Below, one piece after another: positions 9,398 through 18,419 of a stretch of 64,000 nucleotides of DNA. The notes under the pieces were generated by a model. It made no database searches. It had not been told where the DNA came from and saw only the letters and a program-made list of their open reading frames with translations. Source of the stretch: Faucicola sp902506225. GTDB taxonomy: Bacteria; Pseudomonadota; Gammaproteobacteria; Pseudomonadales; Moraxellaceae. The stretch's first letter is position 1. Each line of letters starts with the position of its first letter. The DNA lies in contig LR733345.1 of the NCBI GenBank assembly GCA_902506225.1, forward strand, positions 1,550,001 to 1,614,000. Reading direction: 5' to 3'. Position numbers and translations under genes: made by a program.

Positions 9398-10244
9398 CCA
9401 AGCATCATTCTACACCATTCAATCATTGTTGGCTGTACCAAGCCCGGTTGAAAAACACATCCGCAAACAGTTGCTGGGTGAGTATCTTCATGTAGGGCAG
9501 ACTTATCTTATTACTCATGATAGCGAAATGGTAACTGCAGAGATAGCCACTCAATATTTTGCTGCGCTAGATGAGTTGGTAGCCGGTAAACCATTCGCTT
9601 ATGTACTAGGTAAACAAAGTTTTTGGCAGCATGAGTTTTTAGTCAATGAGCATACTTTAATACCGCGTCCTGATACTGAGCGGTTGATAGAGGCGGTGCT
9701 TAATCACCATAAAAATAGCCTAAGCAAATCAATGAATATTTTAGATTTAGGCACTGGGTCAGGTTGTATTGCCATCACGCTGGCAGAGGAATTTAAAAAT
9801 TCATCCGTTAGCGCAGTAGACAAGTCACCTGAGGCACTGAAGGTGGCAGCACAAAATGCTAAAAGAATAGGCGTTAGTAATATCGCGTTTTTTGAAGGCA
9901 GTTGGTATGAACCCTTTATGACAGCCAAGGTAGATGAAAACAACAAATTTGATATCATCGTATCTAATCCACCTTATATCGATCCCAACGATCCCCACTT
10001 GGCAGGTTTAACCGATGAACCTATTAGCGCACTAATCGCGGATAATAAGGGCATGGCGGACATCTGTCATATTGTCAAAACTGCGCCACAATTTTTACAG
10101 CCTCATGGCTTATTAGCCATTGAACATGGGTATAACCAGGGCGAACAGGTTAGGGGCGTGTTTTTGTCAAATGGCTTTGACGAGGTCATCACCGTCAAAG
10201 ACTATGGGGACAATGACCGGGTAACGCTAGGTGTACTAAATTAG
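9390..10244 (+). CDS. prmC: Peptide chain release factor N5-glutamine methyltransferase
   Basis: PrmC methylates the Gln of the GGQ motif in release factors RF1/RF2. The protein has the N-terminal PrmC helical domain, then IPRPDTE (about 91-97), the SAM-binding DLGTGSG (119-125) and the catalytic NPPY (193-196). I chose ATG 9390 (MNNQAS), overlapping the previous gene by 8 bp; the frame stays open to an ATG at 9366. prmC is more usually next to prfA, which is not here. A KNSLSK insertion before the SAM motif is encoded by a copy of the AATAGCCTAAGC 12-mer, and the stop codon sits in a 13-bp tandem duplication. Confidence 0.92.
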   Translation: MNNQASFYTIQSLLAVPSPVEKHIRKQLLGEYLHVGQTYLITHDSEMVTAEIATQYFAALDELVAGKPFAYVLGKQSFWQHEFLVNEHTLIPRPDTERLIEAVLNHHKNSLSKSMNILDLGTGSGCIAITLAEEFKNSSVSAVDKSPEALKVAAQNAKRIGVSNIAFFEGSWYEPFMTAKVDENNKFDIIVSNPPYIDPNDPHLAGLTDEPISALIADNKGMADICHIVKTAPQFLQPHGLLAIEHGYNQGEQVRGVFLSNGFDEVITVKDYGDNDRVTLGVLN

Positions 10245-10256
10245 TGTACTAAATTA
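10231..10256. repeat. 13-bp tandem duplication over the prmC stop codon
   Basis: GTGTACTAAATTA is present twice back to back (10231-10243 and 10244-10256). The first copy, with the next base, encodes Val-Leu-Asn-stop of prmC; the second is untranslated. It looks like a recent slippage duplication. Confidence 0.85.
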
Positions 10257-10299
10257 ATGGGCTAAAATAGCCTAAGTAAATATGTGAAATTTAACTACT

Positions 10300-11094
10300 A
10301 TGTCAAAACAAACAGAATTAACCGATGCAGAAATGCTACGCTATGCCCGCCAAATATTGCTAGAAGGGTGGGATATAGAAGCACAAACGCGGCTAAAAAA
10401 TAGCTGTGCGATTATTATTGGCATGGGCGGGCTAGGCTGCCCACTTGCAGAGACCTTGTGCCGTGCTGGCATTGGCAAGCTACTGATTATTGACGATGAT
10501 ACGATTGATGAGAGCAATCTGCAGCGGCAGTCGTTATTTACCCCTAACGATATCGGTCAATCTAAAGCGCTGGTAGCCAAAGCTAAATTACATGAAATCA
10601 ACGCATTTTGTGATGTTATCGCCATACAAGCACGTTTAACAGCAGATAATTATCAACAAATAGTTGAACAAGCAAAAATAAATAGCCTAAGCATATTAAT
10701 CTGTGATTGTAACGATAACTTCAAAACGCGAGACCTCATTAATACCATCGCTGTCAAGTCAAATTTGTCACTATTATCAGCCTCTGCCATTGCGCAAACC
10801 GGGCAATTAGCATTATTTACGCCGCAGCAGGGTTGCTATCATTGCTTGTTTCAAGGGGCAGGGGATGATGAGCGAACGTGTGCCACTAGCGGTGTGCTTG
10901 CCAGTACCACCCAAATCATCGGCAACCTTCAAGCCCAAGCGGCTTTAAGTTTTTTGGGACTAGGCATCAATCCTATACCACAAACGTTATTGCTATGGAA
11001 CGGCAAAACCATGAATCTTAAAAAACTTCACTATCGTAAAGACGCTAACTGCGAGATTTGTAGCCAACCATCCGCTATCACAGACGTAATTTAA
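10300..11094 (+). CDS. MoeB/ThiF/HesA-type adenylyltransferase
   Basis: E1-like enzyme that adenylates the C-terminal glycine of a ubiquitin-like sulfur carrier (MoaD or ThiS). The 264 residues contain the nucleotide-binding GMGGLG (41-46), DDDTIDESNLQRQ (65-77) with the conserved Arg, and two Cys pairs, CYHC and CEIC, that would bind structural zinc. There is no C-terminal rhodanese domain, so it is of the short MoeB type. No moa or thi gene is adjacent, so molybdopterin versus thiamine use is open (thiE lies far away at 36.7 kb). Confidence 0.85.
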   Translation: MSKQTELTDAEMLRYARQILLEGWDIEAQTRLKNSCAIIIGMGGLGCPLAETLCRAGIGKLLIIDDDTIDESNLQRQSLFTPNDIGQSKALVAKAKLHEINAFCDVIAIQARLTADNYQQIVEQAKINSLSILICDCNDNFKTRDLINTIAVKSNLSLLSASAIAQTGQLALFTPQQGCYHCLFQGAGDDERTCATSGVLASTTQIIGNLQAQAALSFLGLGINPIPQTLLLWNGKTMNLKKLHYRKDANCEICSQPSAITDVI

Positions 11095-11107
11095 ACTAGA
11101 GTCAATC

Positions 11108-12421
11108 ATGCAAAAAAATCACTTTTTGAAAAAATCCTTAAATGTCATTCAGCGGGTCGGAAAAACGGCAACCGTGGCTGGCAAAGCAGGGCTACGCATT
11201 GCCCAAGGCGAAAAAATGACCCCAGCGCTGCTGCGTCAAAGCTTTGAAGAGTTGGGTACTACCTATATCAAAATCGGTCAGTTTATTGCCAGTACCCCGT
11301 CCATCTTTCCCCGCAAATATGTGACAGTATTTCAAGGCTGTCTGGATCAAACCACGCCCATGCCTTATAGCTATATTGAAGGCGTCTTAAGAGAGGAACT
11401 GGAAAAAGATGGGCAGACATTGGAAGATATTTTTCAAAGTATTGAGGTCAAACCGCTAGCATCTGCATCCATCGCCCAAGTTCACAGTGCTATTTTAAAA
11501 AATGGCGATAATGTGGTGTTGAAAGTGCAAAAACCTGAAGTAGATACCATCATTCAAACCGATTTAGGCATGATGGTTGGGTTGACTAAACTGATTGATA
11601 GTATTGCACCATCGCTAAAATTTGCCAGTATTTCACCCATTATTGATGAAATCCGTTTGCGCATGGCAGCAGAAACGGACTTCTTACAAGAAGCCAAAAA
11701 CATTGATGATTTCCAAGATTTTTTGAAAAAAACCGACAATCATAAAGTAGTCGCGCCCGATGTCTATCATGATATCAGCACCAAAAAAGTAATAGTCATG
11801 ACACGGTTCTTTGGGGTGTCGATGATTGATGATGCCGCCATGCGTCAATATTGTAAATACCCCGCACAGGTGATGACAGATACTTTAAATACGTGGTTTT
11901 CTAGCTTGATGCTGTGCAATAGTTTTCATGCCGATTTACATGCAGGTAATTTGATGTTGTTGACCGATGGTCGTATTGGCTTTATTGATTTTGGGATTGT
12001 AGGCAAACTTGAACCCAAAGCGTGGCAAGCCAGTATGGGGATGATGGATAGTTTTGCTAAAGAAGACTATCGCGGCATGGCGCATTATATGGTTGAAATG
12101 GATATGACCCATGCGCGAGAGCAAGTCAATGTCGATGTCCTTGCCCAAGATCTTGAATCAGTGATGAAAAAAATCTTGGCGGAAGATAGTTTGTTCATGG
12201 GAAAAACCATTGACCAAACCATGCCAAACCGATTAAAAGATCATACTGATGAAATTAATCAAATGTTGCTTGAAATGGTGGAGGTCGGTAAACGCCATGG
12301 TATTCACTTCCCAAGAGATTTTGCGCTACTGACCAAGCAACTGTTATATTTTGACCGTTTTATGAAAGTACTTGCCCCTGAGATGGATATGTTTCATGAT
12401 GCGCGGATTAAAATGGCATAA
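11108..12421 (+). CDS. AarF/ABC1/UbiB-family kinase-like protein
   Basis: The 437-residue protein has the features of the atypical ABC1/UbiB kinase-like family: KIGQ (the KxGQ motif near residue 56), the Ala-rich loop PLASASIAQVH in place of a Gly-rich loop, VVLKVQKPEV with the conserved Lys, HADLHAGNLML as catalytic loop and IDFG as metal-binding motif. Family members support ubiquinone synthesis or lipid handling. It lacks the two C-terminal membrane helices of true UbiB and is shorter, so it is better called an AarF-domain protein. It starts 13 bp after the adenylyltransferase and ends convergent to dnaG. Confidence 0.85.
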   Translation: MQKNHFLKKSLNVIQRVGKTATVAGKAGLRIAQGEKMTPALLRQSFEELGTTYIKIGQFIASTPSIFPRKYVTVFQGCLDQTTPMPYSYIEGVLREELEKDGQTLEDIFQSIEVKPLASASIAQVHSAILKNGDNVVLKVQKPEVDTIIQTDLGMMVGLTKLIDSIAPSLKFASISPIIDEIRLRMAAETDFLQEAKNIDDFQDFLKKTDNHKVVAPDVYHDISTKKVIVMTRFFGVSMIDDAAMRQYCKYPAQVMTDTLNTWFSSLMLCNSFHADLHAGNLMLLTDGRIGFIDFGIVGKLEPKAWQASMGMMDSFAKEDYRGMAHYMVEMDMTHAREQVNVDVLAQDLESVMKKILAEDSLFMGKTIDQTMPNRLKDHTDEINQMLLEMVEVGKRHGIHFPRDFALLTKQLLYFDRFMKVLAPEMDMFHDARIKMA

Positions 12422-12433
12422 ACACGCGATGAA

Positions 12434-14668
12434 TTAATCCTCTTTGCGCTGTAGCCATGTTCTAAGCCAAGTTAAAATCGCTTGGTAGTGTTTGATACAT
12501 AAGCTCAGCGCCTTCAAGTCTGCTTTTAGGGTTTTTTGTTCGCGCTGTAGGCTTTCTAACATCAGCTGAACCACCAACTCTGTCACCAGGTCTGAGATAT
12601 CATCAATATTGCGCTGACTAAGTTCTTTAAAAAACCGTGCCCAATGTTTTATAAGTTTGTTTTGCTGCTCTGATGTCAAGCCCGCCAGTATAAAATGTGC
12701 TTTGGCATTGATTCGCTCGTAAGTTGACCAGTTTGGGTTATCAAAATCCTGCAATCTTGACTGAATGGTTTGAATCCAAGTAATCAACTTCAATAATTCT
12801 TCATCGGCAATGGCTTGCCAAGTCAGACAGCAGCTTTCATCATAGTTTTTGCCGGGCGCATTCATCGCATCCGTAATGACATCTGTGATAACACCATTGA
12901 TAACATCAGCGTCGCCAGTTGAATTTTCGTCCAGTCGCATCGGGGCTGTTGGTTTGCTAGATGGGTGTTTCGGTTTAAAAACATTAGCCGCTTCGCTGCG
13001 CTGATATATATCGCGGATGACAGATTGGCTAATGCGGTTGTCTTCCAGACTGCCTAACAGCTCTGGTTGAAACAAAAAACACAGCTGCAAATGCAGTTGT
13101 ACTGTCAATTCGCTATCAAAATTGAGCAGGGCATCTTGCGCTTGCCGTGCTTGGTTTTTTCGCCCCAATCCCATTTTGTTTTTGATGTCTTCACGCAGCA
13201 ACCAGCCATAACTGCCTTTTGGTAGTTTTTGGGTCAGCGCAGAGAGTTGCTGCAAAATCTTGCTGCGATTTTCAGGGGTATTGGTAGGATATTGACGCGT
13301 CAGACTTGAGTACAAATACGCTGATAGGGGAACCGCTTGGGCGATTTGTTGCTGCATCGCTAACAAACCATGCGCTTTGACATAACTATCAGGGTCATGA
13401 TTATCAGGCAGTGTCAAAAAACGTAATTCCTTGCCATCAGTGAGCGCAGGCAAACCCACCTCCATGGCGCGCCACGCGGCTTTTTGTCCTGCACTATCAC
13501 CATCAAAACTTAAAGTAAGTATGGGATTAAATTGCAGCAATCTTTCGATTTGTGATTGCGCCAGCGCTGTTCCCATGGAGGCAACTGCACCATACACGCC
13601 CGCTTGATGAAGGCTTATGACATCCATATAACCTTCAACCACCAGCCAGTCTTTGGCTTTGGCTTTGCGACCTTCAAAAAGACCATACAACACGGCTTGT
13701 TTATGAAATACAGGTGAATCTGAAGAATTGATATACTTGGGCTGCTCATCATCCGACATGGTGCGACCGGCAAAGCCGATCACCCGCCCTTGTTGGTCGC
13801 GAATGGGGAAAATCACCCGATTGCGCAGCAAATCAAAATCACGCCCATGTTGCGAAGTGCGCACCAATCCTAAGATTTTTAAACCTTCAATGTCTTGAGG
13901 GAAGGCTTCTTCAAGATGTTGCCAACCGTTTGGGGCAAAGCCTAAGGCAAATTCTTCGATAGTATGCGGCGTCAGACCACGTTTGAGCAAATAATGTTGG
14001 GCAAAGCTATTTTGCTGTAATTGGTGCTGATAAAACTGGCAGATTTGGGTCAATAAGTCGTATAAACTCGATGAACTATCCTGCACGCTGTTATTGCCCA
14101 TGTCATCAAAGGGTGAAAATCCGCCAACGCTTGCATCATCATACTCGCCAAAAGGGATAAAGCTTGCATCTAAGTTATCAGACGTTTGAAAATCATCAAA
14201 AGCGTCTATCCACAAAGCCTCTGTATTGGTAATAGACGGACGCTCGGCAACATCTGAGTCAAAGAGGGCTTGCGCGGGACTTTGAGCCAGATTTTGATGA
14301 GAGGATACCCTTGTTTGCGATACAGCAGGTTTGGGTGCAACGGGGGTTTTTTTATAGGTATGTGATTTGTTGACAGGCTCTTTGGGCAGTTCAATCCCCG
14401 TTTGACGGGACAATTCTTTGAGCGCTTCACCCGCGGTGAGGTTTTCGTACTCTTTTAAAAAAGTGAGCGCATTGCCCGCGACACCACAGCCAAAACAGTT
14501 ATATAGCCCTTTTTGCGGATTGACAAAAAATGAGGGCGTTTTTTCGCCATGAAAAGGGCAACAGCCTTTGAATTCATTGCCCGAACGTTTGAGCTCCACA
14601 TGCTTGCCAATAATCTTGACGATATCGGCATTGGCAATGATTTGATCAATGATGGCATTGTTACTCAT
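12434..14668 (-). CDS. dnaG: DNA primase
   Basis: DnaG makes RNA primers for replication. The N-terminal zinc-binding domain has CCPFHGEKTPSF followed by CFGCG; the RNA polymerase domain with the TOPRIM fold has VVEGYMDVI and SFDGDSAGQKA (metal-binding Asp residues). At 744 residues it is longer than the usual 580-660: a polar, low-complexity insertion lies between the zinc domain and the catalytic core (about 115-205), and another at about 560-615 in the C-terminal helicase-interaction part. It is separated from bamD by a terminator and is not in the classic rpsU-dnaG-rpoD operon here. Confidence 0.95.
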   Translation of the reverse strand: MSNNAIIDQIIANADIVKIIGKHVELKRSGNEFKGCCPFHGEKTPSFFVNPQKGLYNCFGCGVAGNALTFLKEYENLTAGEALKELSRQTGIELPKEPVNKSHTYKKTPVAPKPAVSQTRVSSHQNLAQSPAQALFDSDVAERPSITNTEALWIDAFDDFQTSDNLDASFIPFGEYDDASVGGFSPFDDMGNNSVQDSSSSLYDLLTQICQFYQHQLQQNSFAQHYLLKRGLTPHTIEEFALGFAPNGWQHLEEAFPQDIEGLKILGLVRTSQHGRDFDLLRNRVIFPIRDQQGRVIGFAGRTMSDDEQPKYINSSDSPVFHKQAVLYGLFEGRKAKAKDWLVVEGYMDVISLHQAGVYGAVASMGTALAQSQIERLLQFNPILTLSFDGDSAGQKAAWRAMEVGLPALTDGKELRFLTLPDNHDPDSYVKAHGLLAMQQQIAQAVPLSAYLYSSLTRQYPTNTPENRSKILQQLSALTQKLPKGSYGWLLREDIKNKMGLGRKNQARQAQDALLNFDSELTVQLHLQLCFLFQPELLGSLEDNRISQSVIRDIYQRSEAANVFKPKHPSSKPTAPMRLDENSTGDADVINGVITDVITDAMNAPGKNYDESCCLTWQAIADEELLKLITWIQTIQSRLQDFDNPNWSTYERINAKAHFILAGLTSEQQNKLIKHWARFFKELSQRNIDDISDLVTELVVQLMLESLQREQKTLKADLKALSLCIKHYQAILTWLRTWLQRKED

Positions 14669-14706
14669 GGTAAAAAGCGCATTTCCAGTTAAAAATTAGC
14701 CAATTG

Positions 14707-14735
14707 AAAAAAAATAGCTAGGATAAACCTAGCTA
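14707..14735 (-). terminator. Terminator after bamD
   Basis: TAGCTAGG (14715-14722), loop ATAAA, CCTAGCTA (14728-14735). Read on the minus strand the stem is followed by eight Ts (14714-14707), just after the bamD stop and before dnaG. Confidence 0.85.
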
Positions 14736-14755
14736 ATGTTAACGGGGTTTATAGA

Positions 14756-15838
14756 TTATTTGACTTGACTGGTATTGTCAGGTGGCAGACCCAAGCCAAT
14801 TGTGGTGTCACGTGGTCTGGTTGCTGTTTCATCATTTGCGGTGGTTGCCGGACTTGGCAGGCGCATTGCCGCAGCTTGCTGAATTGAGGTCTGAATCACT
14901 TGTGGCTTGGTGTTGCCTGAGTATTGCCCCGACTGCTGGGCTAACCCTTGAACAGCAGCATTTTTTGAACTTTGACCGAGCACGCCCAATGTAGCTTTAT
15001 TTAACCAGTTTGAACCGGTACGGGTATTATCAAGCTTGACGTTGCCACGCGCATCAATCAGCGCAGGATAGTTGATACGAAGCAGTTGTTTATATTGATT
15101 GGCGGTATCGGTCATTCCCAGTTTATCATAGCTATAGGCGATGGTTGCAATAGACTCTGGAATTGCCTCGCTTTGTGGGTAGTACTGAAACACCCATTTA
15201 GCACGGTTGGCGGCTGCCACATAGGCTTTGCGTTTAATATACCAGCGCGCTACATCCATCTCACTTTCTGCCAATTGGTTATAAATATAACGCATACGTA
15301 GCGCAGCATCTGGGGCATACGCACTATTGGGGAAGCGATTAATCAGTTGCTGAAAGTTATTAAAGGCAATGCGCGAATAGCCCATATCACGGTGTGCAGG
15401 ATTGAGCTTGGTGTATTTCATCACGCCGCCTGATGCCGCCTGCATATTTGAGATGCCGCGAACATAGTAAGCATAGTCAACTTGCGGGTTGGACGGGTAA
15501 GACTGGATAAAACGATCGGCACTGGCAATCGCATCTAAATAGTCACCATGTTGGTACTGCGCATACATCAGGTCAAGTAACGCTTGCTCGCTGTAATCAC
15601 CCACAGGATAGAAAGTCCGCAAATCGTTTAACTGGCTAATCGCTTTGGCAAAATTACCTTTTTTGATGTTGTCAGAAGCCGCTTGGTAGTAGCCTTGCTC
15701 GCTTTTTTCAGCTTTGGTCGCAACGACTTCGTCTTTGCCACCCAACAATTTTGAATTTTTCAGCGTTTGACAGCCAGATAAAGTGGTCAAAGCCAGAGTA
15801 ATTGCGGTGACACCCACAACTTTGGAAAGATGATGCAT
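14756..15838 (-). CDS. bamD: Outer membrane assembly lipoprotein BamD
   Basis: BamD is the essential lipoprotein of the BAM complex that folds outer-membrane beta-barrels. From the chosen ATG (15836-15838), preceded by GAGG five bases upstream, it has a lipoprotein signal with lipobox LSGC and lipid-attached Cys23. TPR-like repeats follow (YYQAASDNIKKGNFAKAI, DLMYAQYQHGDYLDAI, and others). At 360 residues it is longer than the usual 240-280 because of a C-terminal extension from about residue 270 rich in Gln, Ser and Thr. It is divergent from rluD, a pairing common in gammaproteobacteria. Confidence 0.93.
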   Translation of the reverse strand: MHHLSKVVGVTAITLALTTLSGCQTLKNSKLLGGKDEVVATKAEKSEQGYYQAASDNIKKGNFAKAISQLNDLRTFYPVGDYSEQALLDLMYAQYQHGDYLDAIASADRFIQSYPSNPQVDYAYYVRGISNMQAASGGVMKYTKLNPAHRDMGYSRIAFNNFQQLINRFPNSAYAPDAALRMRYIYNQLAESEMDVARWYIKRKAYVAAANRAKWVFQYYPQSEAIPESIATIAYSYDKLGMTDTANQYKQLLRINYPALIDARGNVKLDNTRTGSNWLNKATLGVLGQSSKNAAVQGLAQQSGQYSGNTKPQVIQTSIQQAAAMRLPSPATTANDETATRPRDTTIGLGLPPDNTSQVK

Positions 15839-16012
15839 ACGAACCTCAAATCTATTGCAAAAATATTTGCCCATCATAATACTTATTGTTCAAAACTGAA
15901 TGCAAAATATTGTATTAAAAATTTCACTAAGTCTATCACGAAACGTTATACTTTGTGACCTATCCGCGCATATTAATTTTGAAAATCCCTATACCATACC
16001 CCTGACATATTT

Positions 16013-17134
16013 ATGAATACGCTAATCGCCTCACATCCAAACAACTCAAATCCAATCGATTCAAACATTGAATCTATGAATCAAAACAATTCCAATCAAC
16101 TCGAAGAAGAATGGGAAAGCCTGCCACAACCACACCCAAGCACTCAAAACCTGCAGACCGACGACGCTGGCAGTCATCAAATTATCCAAAATTATACAGT
16201 CAACTCTGAGCAAATAGGGGAGCGCATTGATAAAATTGCTGCCTTGGTATTTAGCGATTATTCGCGTGAACAAATCAAAAATTGGCTTGAGTCAGGCGAA
16301 CTAACTGTAAACGGCGCGGTGCAAAAACCCAAATATCGTCTTAAGCCCAACGATGTGTTGGTGCTTAAAGCTAGTTTGACCGCTCAACAGCAAGATTTGC
16401 CCGAGAATATCCCACTTGATATTTTGTATGAAGATGAGGCGGTGCTGGTCATCAATAAGCCAGTAGGTTTGGTCGTCCATCCTGGCGCAGGCAATGGGTC
16501 GGGTACGCTAGTCAACGCGCTGCTTTTCCATTATCCTGACAGCCGCACGCTACCTAGAGCAGGATTGGTACATCGCATCGATAAAGAAACATCGGGTTTA
16601 ATGGTGATTGCAAAAGACAGCCAAAGCCAGCTGCATCTAATTAATCAGCTTAAAGACAAATCCGTGTACCGGCTTTACCAAGCGATTGTGTTAGCGTCCG
16701 CCGCTGAGCTTGCCCGCCATCGCACCATTGATGCACCCATCGGTCGCCATCCGACCCAGCGCACCAAAATGGCGGTGGTGGGTAGTGGTAAACCCGCTAT
16801 CACCCATCTTGAGAAAATTACAGCGATAAGCGACGCTGTCTCATTGGTCAGCGTCCGCCTTGAAACAGGGCGCACCCACCAAATCCGCGTACACTTATCA
16901 AATTTGGGTTTTCCATTACTTGGTGATCCGATCTATGGTTCGGCGCGTAAAAATGCGATATTGTTAAAAACCTTGGATGACGACCAAAAACAGATCGTAC
17001 AACAGTTCCAGCGTCAGGCGCTGCATGCGTATGAGCTCGGCTTTATCCACCCAAAAACAGGCGAGCCTATTAAAGTGCAAGCGCCATTACCCGATGATAT
17101 GCAACAGCTACTTGAACATTTACAGTCAATATAA
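16013..17134 (+). CDS. rluD: 23S rRNA pseudouridine(1911/1915/1917) synthase
   Basis: RluD modifies helix 69 of 23S rRNA. After a polar N-terminal extension of about 60 residues, an S4 RNA-binding domain (ERIDKIAALVFSDYSREQIK, about 68-87) is followed by the RluA-type catalytic domain with HRIDKETSGLMV (catalytic Asp about 190) and GRTHQIRVH. It is divergent from bamD across a 174-bp gap. The start is the first ATG of the frame; an internal ATG at 16076 is an alternative, since the extension is not conserved in the family as I know it. Confidence 0.92.
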   Translation: MNTLIASHPNNSNPIDSNIESMNQNNSNQLEEEWESLPQPHPSTQNLQTDDAGSHQIIQNYTVNSEQIGERIDKIAALVFSDYSREQIKNWLESGELTVNGAVQKPKYRLKPNDVLVLKASLTAQQQDLPENIPLDILYEDEAVLVINKPVGLVVHPGAGNGSGTLVNALLFHYPDSRTLPRAGLVHRIDKETSGLMVIAKDSQSQLHLINQLKDKSVYRLYQAIVLASAAELARHRTIDAPIGRHPTQRTKMAVVGSGKPAITHLEKITAISDAVSLVSVRLETGRTHQIRVHLSNLGFPLLGDPIYGSARKNAILLKTLDDDQKQIVQQFQRQALHAYELGFIHPKTGEPIKVQAPLPDDMQQLLEHLQSI

Positions 17135-17160
17135 AGACAAAGACACGGTAGATATATCAC

Positions 17161-17508
17161 ATGAATATCTGGTTTAAATATGCCATCACTGCATTAATGG
17201 TGGTATTGGTTTCAGAGTTTGCAAAACGCAGTGACAAGCTAGGAGGATTTATAGCCGCGTTGCCATTGGTGACGATTTTGACCTTGGTTTGGCTGTATCT
17301 TGAACATCAATCCACCGAAAAAATCGCCAATCACGCCTATTACACATTTTGGTATGTGATACCCACCTTGCCGATGTTTTTAATTTTTCCATATTTGCTG
17401 CCAAAAGTTGGTTTTTGGGCGGATTTGGGCATTTGTATCGTAGTGACGGTTATGATCTTTTGGTTATTGGCCAGAATACTAAGCAACTTTGGTATTCAAT
17501 TATTGTAG
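17161..17508 (+). CDS. Small DUF3147-type membrane protein
   Basis: A 115-residue protein with four predicted membrane segments (about 5-22, 31-48, 58-80, 85-110). FVIAALPLV-like sequence after a conserved KRSDKLGGFIAALP motif matches my memory of the DUF3147 family, whose function is unknown. It starts 26 bp after rluD on the same strand and ends 11 bp from the convergent next gene. Confidence 0.75.
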   Translation: MNIWFKYAITALMVVLVSEFAKRSDKLGGFIAALPLVTILTLVWLYLEHQSTEKIANHAYYTFWYVIPTLPMFLIFPYLLPKVGFWADLGICIVVTVMIFWLLARILSNFGIQLL

Positions 17509-17519
17509 AAAAGCCAAAA

Positions 17520-18335
17520 TTAGACCATTTTTTCCGTTAAATATTTCCAATAGCGTTTTGGCAAATACTGAATATGCAGCTTGCGATTCAACCGCTCCTT
17601 GATGGTCACGTGGGTAAAATATTTTTGCCAAAGCGTTTGATATTGTTGTTCTGCCTCGCTATAAAACTGCTGCGGATGCAGTAGCGCTTCATCATCTATA
17701 TCACAGATGATATGGACTTGTTCGCTGGGATCATCGGGAGCGTAATAAATACCAAACCCGCGTTTGACATCATATATCGCCCAAGTCTGATCGGCATAGC
17801 GTTCTTTAAAATGCTGATGCAAAATGGGTAATACATCAAAATCGGGCTCAACGCGCGCAAAATATACCGGTTTTTCAGTGTCTGGCATTTGCATTTGTTC
17901 AAATCGCACAAACGCCTGCATACGGTGGCGCTCACGCCCGACCATTTTGATAAGCTTGCTCACTGCCATCACATCCGCATGGGTATAATTCTCCCACACA
18001 TCAAGGTTGGGATTGGACAATTGAAATCGTACCACCCCAAACAGATGACTATACACCGTAGGCGATTCTGATAAAAAGCCCCACAGCAGTTGTCGCATAC
18101 CGTTTTTGCCAAAGATGCGCGCTAATTTATCACTCACCCGTAAGGTTTTGGCTTCATCGGTCGCGACGGTGACAGTGTCTTGCCAAAAATTGGGCACCAC
18201 TTCATGCGCAGCTTGAATGGTCACAATCGGGGTGTGCTGCCAACCGTTTTCATAAATGGTGAACACACACGTGAGCCACCCTTCAAAGCTACCATCAAAG
18301 ATTAAAATGGGGGTCTCAGCCGTCACTAAATCCAT
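17520..18335 (-). CDS. Radical-SAM-associated DNA metabolism protein (TIGR03915/DUF4130 type)
   Basis: The 271-residue protein begins LIFDGSFEGWLTCVFTIYE, the hallmark of the family that is nearly always encoded beside a radical SAM protein with a helix-hairpin-helix, as here. It also has the conserved FVRFEQ and PVYFARVEPDFDVLPILHQHF segments. In some species this domain is fused to a uracil-DNA glycosylase, which suggests a role in DNA or nucleotide repair, but the reaction is not known. The partner gene lies 84 bp upstream on the same strand. Confidence 0.85.
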   Translation of the reverse strand: MDLVTAETPILIFDGSFEGWLTCVFTIYENGWQHTPIVTIQAAHEVVPNFWQDTVTVATDEAKTLRVSDKLARIFGKNGMRQLLWGFLSESPTVYSHLFGVVRFQLSNPNLDVWENYTHADVMAVSKLIKMVGRERHRMQAFVRFEQMQMPDTEKPVYFARVEPDFDVLPILHQHFKERYADQTWAIYDVKRGFGIYYAPDDPSEQVHIICDIDDEALLHPQQFYSEAEQQYQTLWQKYFTHVTIKERLNRKLHIQYLPKRYWKYLTEKMV

Positions 18336-18419
18336 AAATGATTGACCTTTTGCACAGTGGACTTTAAAACCTTAATTTTAAAAGATTGATTTTAAAAAAT
18401 TAATTCTAAAATAATAATG

